Positions 1 through 5,988 of a stretch of 6,448 bases of DNA are shown piece by piece (within the stretch, counting starts at the first letter, position 1; each line of letters starts with the position of its first letter). Position numbers and translations under genes: made by a program. Where the stretch lies: the NCBI GenBank assembly GCA_030539135.1, contig JAUNSQ010000026.1, positions 1 through 6,448 on the forward strand, in the 5' to 3' direction. The notes beneath the pieces were generated by a model. The model ran no database searches and was not told where the DNA came from. It worked only from the letters and a program-made list of their open reading frames with translations. The stretch is from Synergistaceae bacterium. Its GTDB lineage: Bacteria; Synergistota; Synergistia; Synergistales; Synergistaceae.

Positions 1-1901
1 ATAGCCATCTGGTCTCCGTCAAAGTCCGCATTGAACGCCGTGCAGACGAGCGGATGCAGACGGATAGCCTTGCCTTCGATAAGAACGGGCTCAAAGGCCT
101 GAATTCCAAGTCTGTGAAGCGTAGGAGCGCGGTTCAGCATGACAGGATGGTCCTTGATGATCTCTTCAAGGATACCCCATACTTCGTCGCGGCCCCTCTC
201 AATAAATCTTCTGGCGCTCTTCACATTAGGCGCGAGGCCGCTCTCAACAAGCTCGTGCATGACAAACGGCTTAAACAGCTCAAGCGCCATCTGCTTTGGA
301 AGTCCGCACTGGTATATCTTTAAGTGCGGCCCGATGACAATGACGGAACGTCCTGAGTAGTCGACACGTTTTCCAAGCAAGTTTTGACGGAAGCGTCCCT
401 TCTTACCGCGAAGCAGGTCTGTAAGGCTCTTAAGCGGCCTGTTGCCGGCGCCAAGAACTGCTTTTCCCCTGCGTCCGTTGTCGATGAGCGCATCGACGGA
501 CTCCTGAAGCATCCTCTTCTCATTGCGGACGATTATCTCAGGCGCTCTGAGTTCCTGGAGCTTGCGGAGCCGGTTGTTGCGGTTGATGACTCTGCGGTAC
601 AGGTCGTTGAGGTCAGACGTAGCGAAGCGGCCTCCGTCGAGCTGGACCATGGGGCGAAGGTCCGGCGGAATGACCGGAAGGACCGACATTACCATCCACT
701 TCGGCTGGCTGTCGCTCTTGCGGAAATCTTCCGCGACTTGGAGACGTTTTACGAGTTTACGCTTCTTCTGTCCAGAACACTCGGCGATCTCTTCTCTTAA
801 AGATGTTACGAGAAGATCGATATCTATCTTCTCGAGCAGGGTATAAACTCCCTCAGCTCCTATGCCGGCGCTGAATTCTTTATCATACGCCCTGCATATC
901 GCTTCTTCGCGTTCAAGAACGATATCCCCGCGGACAAACGGAGAATCCCCGCCTTCAATAACTATGTAGCACGGGTCTTCTATCGTTATAGTCTCTTCCA
1001 CGGTCTGGAAGCGTTTGGGGTATTTCTGATTGTAAAGTTTGTATTCGGACTCTGATATGACGTCGTTCTTCGCGAACGGAAGATGAACAGCCACCGTTAC
1101 GATAAAAGCTTCCTGACTATTTATCGTGGCTCGCTCTGATTTCAGCCCTTCGTCGGAGGCAAGCGCAGTTGCTTTTGCCTCGCTGACTATTGAAGCTGAA
1201 GCAGTGTCTTCCTCGCCCTCTTTAAATACTCTGAAAGCTGGCTCGACCTTAAAAAGGTCGTCTCCGTACTCAGATTTAAGACGGTTGACCTGATTGGCTC
1301 CGATAACATCGCCCTCGTCTACCGTGACATCCTCAACTTTTGTAATACGGAACGCTTCCTCAGCCTTGAATTTAGGGTCGTAGAAACGGTGGATGCGCTC
1401 CTCGGATGCGGAGAGCAGCTTGCCCCTGCGGGTAAGGTCGATACGACGCCCCTCTGTCACGATTTTATAGACCTTTTCCCTGCGGCGCGTCGGAGCAAAG
1501 TAAACGACCTTCTCAAGGTCCTTTGTCGATGTGCCAAGCAGAAGGCTTAGGCGGCTCGGGATACCGCGCAGATACCAAATATGGACGACAGGTGCCGCAA
1601 GTTCGATGTGTCCCATTCTCTCTCTGCGAACACGGTTGTCCGTGACTTCGACGCCGCAGCGGTCGCATACCACGCCGCGGAACTTAGGCCCGCTGCGCTT
1701 ATATTTTCCGCACGCGCACTCATAGCTTCTCGTCGGGCCAAATATCCTTTCGCAGAAAAGGCCGTCTTTTTCAGGACGAAGGGTTCTGTAATTTATTGTC
1801 TCAGGTTTTTTGACTTCTCCACTAGAAAGCTCTCTGACTCTTTCCGGCGAAGATAATCTCATCCTGACACCGGAGATCTCGTGGTTTTCAACTTTCGCCA
1901 T
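1..1901 (-). CDS. rpoC: DNA-directed RNA polymerase beta-prime subunit (N-terminal 633 residues; 3' end outside window)
   Basis: This is the largest catalytic subunit of RNA polymerase, which forms the clamp and supplies the catalytic Mg2+ ligands. Translation from the ATG at 1901-1899 runs without a stop to the window edge. Visible landmarks are: the N-terminal zinc-binding domain with four cysteines (C62, C64, C79, C82); the clamp segment LRGIPSRLSLLLG; the lid and clamp-helix region starting at DGGRFATSDLNDLYRR (about 422), where sigma region 2 binds in the known family; the switch-2 segment RVDYSGRSV (about 512); NRAPTLHRLG (from 590); and the Mg-binding motif NADFDGD (624-630), just before the cut. 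That motif is at 458-464 in E. coli, so about 166 residues are extra. They are inserted between YFAP (ends 137) and YIVIEGG (starts 312). The start is supported by AGGAGG ten bases upstream and by the one-base overlap with the rpoB stop. It is co-transcribed with rpoB. Identification is secure. Confidence 0.99.
   Translation of the reverse strand, partial: MAKVENHEISGVRMRLSSPERVRELSSGEVKKPETINYRTLRPEKDGLFCERIFGPTRSYECACGKYKRSGPKFRGVVCDRCGVEVTDNRVRRERMGHIELAAPVVHIWYLRGIPSRLSLLLGTSTKDLEKVVYFAPTRRREKVYKIVTEGRRIDLTRRGKLLSASEERIHRFYDPKFKAEEAFRITKVEDVTVDEGDVIGANQVNRLKSEYGDDLFKVEPAFRVFKEGEEDTASASIVSEAKATALASDEGLKSERATINSQEAFIVTVAVHLPFAKNDVISESEYKLYNQKYPKRFQTVEETITIEDPCYIVIEGGDSPFVRGDIVLEREEAICRAYDKEFSAGIGAEGVYTLLEKIDIDLLVTSLREEIAECSGQKKRKLVKRLQVAEDFRKSDSQPKWMVMSVLPVIPPDLRPMVQLDGGRFATSDLNDLYRRVINRNNRLRKLQELRAPEIIVRNEKRMLQESVDALIDNGRRGKAVLGAGNRPLKSLTDLLRGKKGRFRQNLLGKRVDYSGRSVIVIGPHLKIYQCGLPKQMALELFKPFVMHELVESGLAPNVKSARRFIERGRDEVWGILEEIIKDHPVMLNRAPTLHRLGIQAFEPVLIEGKAIRLHPLVCTAFNADFDGDQMA
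969..1490 (-). other. Beta-prime lineage-specific insertion (residues about 138-311 of RpoC)
   Basis: About 174 codons separate the two conserved clamp segments VVYFAP and YIVIEGGDS, which in E. coli beta-prime are almost adjacent. The site matches that of the non-conserved domain of Thermus and Thermotoga beta-prime, which is built of repeated sandwich-barrel hybrid motifs. The Thermus version is near 290 residues, so this one is shorter. The inserted sequence is beta-rich and charged, with stretches such as VEDVTVDEGDVIG and FRVFKEGEED, compatible with barrel-sandwich folds. An alanine/serine-rich, linker-like middle (around ASASIVSEAKATALAS) divides it. The reading frame and codon use continue smoothly, so it is part of the protein and not an intervening element. 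Its fold and function are inferred from position only. Confidence 0.75.
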
Positions 1902-4900
1902 TAGTCTTCATCCTCCTGTCCGTCCGACTTTGTCGCTGTATCGTTAAAGAGGCCGTCGCTGTCATCTTTAAGCAATGAAGCTTCAGAAGCCTCGTCTGTC
2001 TCGTGTAGTTCAAGCCCACTGTACTCGACCGCGCTCTCGTGGAAGAGATCGTTATCGGTTACAGCGTTTGTCGGCGCGCTAGGTTTCGACGAGAACATCG
2101 CGTCAAGGTCGTCAACTGTAGAATCAGGCTTGAAGGAGACATGACGCTGCCCCTTGAAATCATCCTCGTCGTCGTTCAGCACAAGTTCGCCAAACGTGCC
2201 GTCAGAATACTTGATCTCAACGTCGAGACCAAGCCCCTGGAGTTCTTTTATGAGAACTCTGAAGCTTTCCGGGACTCCCGGCTTGGCCAGGTTCTCACCC
2301 TTGACGATGCGTTCGTATGTCTTCAAACGTCCTCTGATATCGTCGGACTTGACTGTCAGCATCTCCTGAAGTGTATGCGCGGCTCCGTAACCTTCGAGCG
2401 CCCAGACTTCCATTTCACCGAAGCGCTGTCCGCCAAACTGCGTCTTGCCGCCGAGAGGCTGCTGTGTGATAAGGCTGTACGGCCCTGTTGAACGCGCGTG
2501 GATCTTATCGTCGACGAGATGGATCAGTTTGAGCATATACATGACTCCAACCTGTACCTTGTTCGCCATCGGCTCGCCGGTACGCCCGTCATAGAGGGTG
2601 ATCTTGCAGTCGTCCCTCATTTCGGGGTACTCAGTCTCCTGAATTTTTTTGATGCTCGGAGCAAGGTCTTCCAGCGTTGCCGAGTCGAAGACCGGCGTTA
2701 CGACTTTCCAGCCGCTATGCATCGCGACGAAGCCGAGCATCGTCTCGAGGACCTGTCCAAGGTTCATTCGGCTAGGAACGCCCAACGGGTTCAAGACTAC
2801 GTCGACCGGCGTTCCGTCTGAGAGGTAAGGCATGTCCTCTTCGGCCATGATGCGCGATACGACGCCCTTGTTTCCATGGCGGCCCGCCATCTTGTCGCCT
2901 TCCGTTATCTTACGGAACTGCGCTACATAGACCTTTACGACCTCGTTGACTCCTGGGCTTAGGTCTTCGCTGTTGGTCTCGCGGCTTAGACGTTTGATCT
3001 CGACGACCTTGCCGCCTTCGCCGTGCGGGACCCTAAGGCATGTGTCGCGTACTTCTCTGGCCTTCTCCCCAAATATAGCGCGCAGCAGTTTCTCTTCCGG
3101 CGACTGGTCAGACTCTCCCTTAGGAGTGACCTTGCCGACAAGGATATCTCCGGCCTTGACCTCGGCGCCTACGCGGACGATGCCCGTTTCGTCGAGGTTC
3201 TTCAGAGCGTCCTCGCCGACATTCGGGATGTCGCGCGAGATATCTTCAGGCCCAAGTTTTGTATCTCTGGCTTCGACTTCATATTCCTCTATATGTATAG
3301 AAGTATAGAAGTCTTCTTTGACCAATTTCTGACTCAGCAGGATAGCGTCTTCGAAGTTGTAGCCCTCCCATGACACAAAGGCTACGACAACGTTGCGCCC
3401 AAGGGCAAGCTCGCCCTCGTCGCAGGCCTGGCCGTCGGCGATTATCTCGCTGGCCTCGACCTTCTGACCATGACGGACTATCGGCCTCTGGTGGATGACC
3501 GTACCCTGGTTTGAACGCCTGAACTTCGGCATGTGATACTTATCGACATCGCCCTGTTCGGTCGTTATCTCTATGTTGTCCGCGTCGATGTAAGTGACTG
3601 TTCCAGCTCTGCTGGATACCACGCATGAACCGGAGTCCTTGGCAATGCGATGCTCGATGCCCGTTCCGACTATCGGGGAATCCGGGAACACGAGAGGAAC
3701 CGCCTGGCGCTGCATGTTGGAACCCATCAGCGCGCGGTTCGCGTCGTCGTGTTCGAGGAACGGGACAAGCGCCGTAGAGATAGAGACTATCTGTTTCGGC
3801 GATATATCCATAAAGTCAAGCTCTTTCGGCTCGATCTCTATAGTGTTATCGTGATGTCTGACGTAAATGCCGCCAGTGTTGGTCGGGATAATATTTCCCT
3901 TATCGTCCATCGGCATATCCGCGCGTCCGACCTTGTATTCGTCTTCGTCGTCGGCTGAGAGATAGATTATCCTGTCAGTTACCCTGCCGCCTACGCCGTT
4001 CTTTTCGACGCGGGCTCTGAAATCGTCCTCGCGCTCCTGAAGGTCAGCGATCTTCTCATTCCTCGTGATCTCTGCGCCGTTCTTATCGACAGGAACTACC
4101 CTGCGGCGTGGGCAAACGAGAAATCCGTATTCGTTTATACGCGCAAAAGTGGCGAGCGAAGTGACAAGTCCGATGTTCGGGCCCTCCGGCGTTTCTATTG
4201 GGCATATGCGTCCGTAATGCGTATGGTGGACGTCGCGGGCTTCAAATCCCGCGCGTTCACGGCTCAGACCGCCGGGGCCGAGGGCGGACAGACGACGGCG
4301 GTGCGTAAGCTCCGCAAGCGGGTTCGTCTGGTCCATAAACTGCGAGAGCTGCCCCGAACCAAAAAACTCCCTGAGCGACGCGGAGATAGGACGGACGTTG
4401 ATAAGATCCTTCGCCATAGCGGTCGCTAGGTCAGGAGTCGTCGTCATGCGCTCTCTAGCTATGCGTTCCATACGGAGCAGACCGATGCGCACCTGGTTCT
4501 GAAGAAGTTCGCCTACCGCGCGGACCCTGCGGTTGCCGAGATGGTCGATATCATCCATGTGCTCGTCGCCGTCGCGGAGTCTAAGAAGTCCGTTGATGAT
4601 GGCCATGATATCGGTTACGGTAAGCAGCCTCTCAGAGCTGGGCATGTCCAGCTTGAGGCGTCTATTGATCTTATAGCGGCCTACCCTGCCAAGGTTATAG
4701 CGGCGCGGGTCAAAGAAAATGCTGTTGATATATTCCCTCGCGTTTTCCATACGCGCCGGTTCGTTAGGACGAAGCTTACGGAAAAGCTCAAGGACAGCCG
4801 CGTCCTCAGATTCCGTATTATCTCTCTCGATAGTGGCCGAGACTGCGGGGTCGACATCCCAGACCCAGACCTTCGTGCGCCCAGCGTTCCAGAGCACCTC

Positions 4901-5692
4901 AAGGTGCTCCTTCGTGAGGCGTGTATTCTTCGCGATCTGGATAGCGCCGCCCGCATCGTTTGAGACGATAGCTTCAGCCAAAAGCATTCCTCTGACATCA
5001 TCGTCGAGCAGGTCTCTCTCTACCTCTTTAGCGTCAAATAGCTTAAGCAGCTCTTCCGTCGTTTGGATACCAAACGCTCTGAGCATCATAGTGACCGGTA
5101 TTTTCTTGCGGTTGTCGATCTTGACCGACATAACTTCGCCCGGCGCGAGGTCAAATTCGATCCATGCGCCGCGATCCGGTATAAGTTTGGCAATAAATGT
5201 TTCCTGTCCAGGGATGCCGAGCTCCGCCGAATAATAAATTCCGGCTGATCTGGCAAGTTGGTTAACGACAACGCGTTCCGTACCGTTGATTATAAATGTG
5301 CCCCGCTCTGTCATTGCGGGGAAATCTCCGAGATAAATTTCTTCTTCCTTGATCTCGCCGGTCTTCTTATTCACAAGACGAATCGTCGCACGGAGCGGTC
5401 TCGACCATGTAAGGTCCCTGCTGCGTGCCTCATCCAGACTTATTGGAACAGGATCGACATAATACTTGACGAACTCAAGGGCGAACGAACCATCGTAGCT
5501 TTCGATCGGGAAAACTTCATCAAACAACTCTTGGAGTCCCTGTGAAGAGCGTTCTTCTTCGTTGGCTTGAAAAAACCATTCATAAGAATTACGCTGAACT
5601 TCCACGAGATCCGGAAGCGGAATCAGATTCTTTTCCTTCCCAAATACTACGCGCCGCTCAAATGCTCTGCCTGACGGGTTTCTGGTCTGCAT
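1901..5692 (-). CDS. rpoB: DNA-directed RNA polymerase beta subunit
   Basis: This is the second-largest RNA polymerase subunit, 1263 residues from the ATG at 5692. Landmarks, in this numbering: RAFERRVVFGKEKN near the N terminus; the protrusion and lobe; the rifampicin-pocket segment FFGSGQLSQFMDQTNPLAE (from 443) with D454, H464 and S469 intact, equal to E. coli D516, H526 and S531, so a rifampicin-sensitive type is predicted; CPIETPEGPNIGL (497-509); GYNFEDA with E781/D782 near the active site; KMAGRHGNKG with lysines 934 and 942, equal to E. coli K1065 and K1073; and the C-terminal GGKTQFGGQRFGEMEVWALE segment that packs on beta-prime. The spacing from ED to KMAGRHGNKG is about 99 residues shorter than in E. 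coli, so SI2 is absent. About 35 extra charged residues lie at 535-569. The C terminus ends in a roughly 90-residue acidic tail. The frame extends upstream to an ATG at 5749, but that ATG overlaps the P2 -10 box and lacks a Shine-Dalgarno sequence. The ATG at 5692 has GGGAGGA at good spacing and precedes the conserved N terminus. Confidence 0.98.
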   Translation of the reverse strand: MQTRNPSGRAFERRVVFGKEKNLIPLPDLVEVQRNSYEWFFQANEEERSSQGLQELFDEVFPIESYDGSFALEFVKYYVDPVPISLDEARSRDLTWSRPLRATIRLVNKKTGEIKEEEIYLGDFPAMTERGTFIINGTERVVVNQLARSAGIYYSAELGIPGQETFIAKLIPDRGAWIEFDLAPGEVMSVKIDNRKKIPVTMMLRAFGIQTTEELLKLFDAKEVERDLLDDDVRGMLLAEAIVSNDAGGAIQIAKNTRLTKEHLEVLWNAGRTKVWVWDVDPAVSATIERDNTESEDAAVLELFRKLRPNEPARMENAREYINSIFFDPRRYNLGRVGRYKINRRLKLDMPSSERLLTVTDIMAIINGLLRLRDGDEHMDDIDHLGNRRVRAVGELLQNQVRIGLLRMERIARERMTTTPDLATAMAKDLINVRPISASLREFFGSGQLSQFMDQTNPLAELTHRRRLSALGPGGLSRERAGFEARDVHHTHYGRICPIETPEGPNIGLVTSLATFARINEYGFLVCPRRRVVPVDKNGAEITRNEKIADLQEREDDFRARVEKNGVGGRVTDRIIYLSADDEDEYKVGRADMPMDDKGNIIPTNTGGIYVRHHDNTIEIEPKELDFMDISPKQIVSISTALVPFLEHDDANRALMGSNMQRQAVPLVFPDSPIVGTGIEHRIAKDSGSCVVSSRAGTVTYIDADNIEITTEQGDVDKYHMPKFRRSNQGTVIHQRPIVRHGQKVEASEIIADGQACDEGELALGRNVVVAFVSWEGYNFEDAILLSQKLVKEDFYTSIHIEEYEVEARDTKLGPEDISRDIPNVGEDALKNLDETGIVRVGAEVKAGDILVGKVTPKGESDQSPEEKLLRAIFGEKAREVRDTCLRVPHGEGGKVVEIKRLSRETNSEDLSPGVNEVVKVYVAQFRKITEGDKMAGRHGNKGVVSRIMAEEDMPYLSDGTPVDVVLNPLGVPSRMNLGQVLETMLGFVAMHSGWKVVTPVFDSATLEDLAPSIKKIQETEYPEMRDDCKITLYDGRTGEPMANKVQVGVMYMLKLIHLVDDKIHARSTGPYSLITQQPLGGKTQFGGQRFGEMEVWALEGYGAAHTLQEMLTVKSDDIRGRLKTYERIVKGENLAKPGVPESFRVLIKELQGLGLDVEIKYSDGTFGELVLNDDEDDFKGQRHVSFKPDSTVDDLDAMFSSKPSAPTNAVTDNDLFHESAVEYSGLELHETDEASEASLLKDDSDGLFNDTATKSDGQEDED
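1912..1917 (-). promoter_or_regulatory. rpoC ribosome binding site inside the rpoB 3' end
   Basis: The minus strand reads AGGAGG ten bases before the rpoC ATG. These bases are also coding: they belong to the final rpoB codons (residues QEDED then TAA). The rpoB stop TAA and the rpoC start ATG share one A (TAATG, 1903-1899). This arrangement usually allows a terminating ribosome to restart on the next gene, keeping beta and beta-prime synthesis in balance. Confidence 0.85.
3986..4090 (-). other. Short charged insertion in RpoB (residues about 535-569)
   Basis: Between the conserved segment ending YGFLVCPRRRVVP and the conserved VTDRIIYLSADDEDEY lie roughly 35 residues (VDKNGAEITRNEKIADL and onward to VGG). 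In E. coli and Thermus, only a few residues join the equivalent segments (of the type YRKVTDGVVTDE). The insert is rich in E, D, K and R and looks helical or coiled. It follows the rifampicin-pocket and fork region in sequence. It is in frame, with ordinary codon use, so it is a genuine small lineage insertion. The exact ends depend on the alignment. Confidence 0.65.
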
Positions 5693-5706
5693 GGGAGCAT
5701 CCTCCC
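5693..5706 (-). promoter_or_regulatory. rpoB Shine-Dalgarno sequence within a potential hairpin
   Basis: The minus strand reads GGGAGGATGCTCCC directly before the ATG at 5692. The Shine-Dalgarno core GGGAGGA is eight or so bases from the start, which decides in favour of this start over the ATG at 5749. The same 14 bases form a perfect 5-bp GC-rich hairpin (GGGAG / CTCCC, loop GATG) that would hide most of the Shine-Dalgarno and touch the start codon. Regulation through this structure is an inference. The ribosome binding site itself is clear. Confidence 0.85.
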
Positions 5707-5747
5707 TGATAAAAGATTTTGGTGAAGACACAATTGTACAAGTGGGC

Positions 5748-5775
5748 ATTATAGCAAAAAAGCGACAACTGTCAA
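5748..5775 (-). promoter_or_regulatory. P2, consensus sigma-70-type promoter of rpoBC
   Basis: On the minus strand a perfect -35 TTGACA (5775-5770) is followed by a 16-bp spacer and a perfect -10 TATAAT (5753-5748). An extended -10 TGC immediately precedes the -10 box. Transcription would start near 5741, within the 8-bp palindrome TTGTACAA (5734-5741), giving a leader of about 48 bases before the rpoB ATG. Upstream A/T tracts could act as an UP element. This looks like a strong housekeeping promoter. The -35 box and spacer overlap the terminator hairpin and U-tract described separately. Confidence 0.9.
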
Positions 5776-5789
5776 TAGACAGGTGTCGC
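5756..5789 (-). terminator. Intrinsic terminator or attenuator overlapping promoter P2
   Basis: The inverted repeat GCGACACCTGTC / GACAGTTGTCGC (5789-5778 and 5773-5762 on the minus strand) has a four-base loop and one mismatch (5783/5768). It is followed directly by six T residues (5761-5756), which is the architecture of a Rho-independent terminator reading toward rpoB. It would stop transcripts arriving from P1 or from the gene upstream. Transcripts from P2 begin downstream of it and escape. It may therefore be a barrier insulating rpoBC, or an attenuator regulating P1-derived transcripts. On the plus strand the hairpin is followed by an interrupted T-rich run, so weak bidirectional action is possible. 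Confidence 0.75.
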
Positions 5790-5836
5790 CTGTTTTACTG
5801 TTTTTAGGAAAATATTGGTTTATCTAACACGCGGGT

Positions 5837-5865
5837 ATTATCAAATAATTCTTTTATTATGTCAA
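5837..5865 (-). promoter_or_regulatory. P1, probable upstream sigma-70-type promoter
   Basis: On the minus strand TTGACA (5865-5860) is followed by a 17-bp AT-rich spacer and GATAAT (5842-5837), one base from consensus. Transcription would start near 5830. The resulting RNA would run into the hairpin and U-tract at 5789-5756 after about 40 to 75 bases, so P1 yields either a short leader RNA or an attenuated rpoBC transcript. No open frame of note lies between P1 and that terminator. Confidence 0.65.
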
Positions 5866-5893
5866 GTCTTTTGTGCACCACGCTAAAGAGTCT

Positions 5894-5910
5894 GTCAGTT
5901 TCAAACCGAC
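5894..5910. repeat. 17-bp imperfect palindrome upstream of P1
   Basis: GTCAGTTTCAAACCGAC has arms GTCAGTTT and AAACCGAC around a central C, with one mismatch. It sits about 29 bp upstream of the P1 -35 box and downstream of the preceding gene's terminator, a position where a dimeric regulator could bind. No known operator is recognised and the match could be chance. Confidence 0.3.
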
Positions 5911-5930
5911 GGGAATTTAATCACTTGGGA

Positions 5931-5966
5931 CAAAAAATAATGGAGGGCGGCAAAAACCGTCCTCCA
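5931..5966 (-). terminator. Intrinsic terminator of the CheB/CheR-PAS type gene
   Basis: Read on the minus strand, GGAGGACGG (5965-5957), loop TTTTTG, CCGCCCTCC (5950-5942) form a 9-bp stem with one A-C mismatch, flanked by an extra A-T pair (5966/5941). The stem is followed by TTATTTTTTG (5940-5931). It lies 23 bases after the TAG stop at 5991-5989, so it ends that transcription unit and separates it from rpoBC. On the plus strand the stem is slightly better (G-U instead of mismatch) and is followed by a T-rich stretch, so it may work in both directions. Confidence 0.8.
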
Positions 5967-5988
5967 CCAGATGTTTTGTTTTTGATAG

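Noticed and set aside
969..1490. An intein or other intervening element in rpoC
   Set aside because: There are no splice-motif residues or endonuclease motifs, the position matches a known beta-prime insertion site, and the sequence is far too short for a typical intein with an endonuclease.
1..5545. Numerous plus-strand open frames (for example 384-800, 2039-2491, 4541-4963) and out-of-frame minus-strand ones (for example 4681-5001)
   Set aside because: They lie antisense to, or in other frames of, rpoB and rpoC, have no family resemblance, and are explained by the codon bias of the two long genes.
5651..5701. A 16-codon upstream open frame starting at the ATG within GGAGGATG of the rpoB leader
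   Set aside because: Its ATG is part of the rpoB Shine-Dalgarno region, it has no binding site of its own at suitable spacing, and it overlaps the rpoB start in another frame.
5692..5749. RpoB N-terminal extension of 19 residues starting at ATG 5749
   Set aside because: The ATG overlaps the -10 box of P2, lacks a ribosome binding site, and the extension does not resemble RpoB N termini.
5762..5810. Plus-strand intrinsic terminator using the same hairpin as the P2-overlapping terminator
   Set aside because: The downstream T-rich stretch is interrupted and there is no plus-strand gene to terminate. It is noted only as possible weak bidirectional activity.
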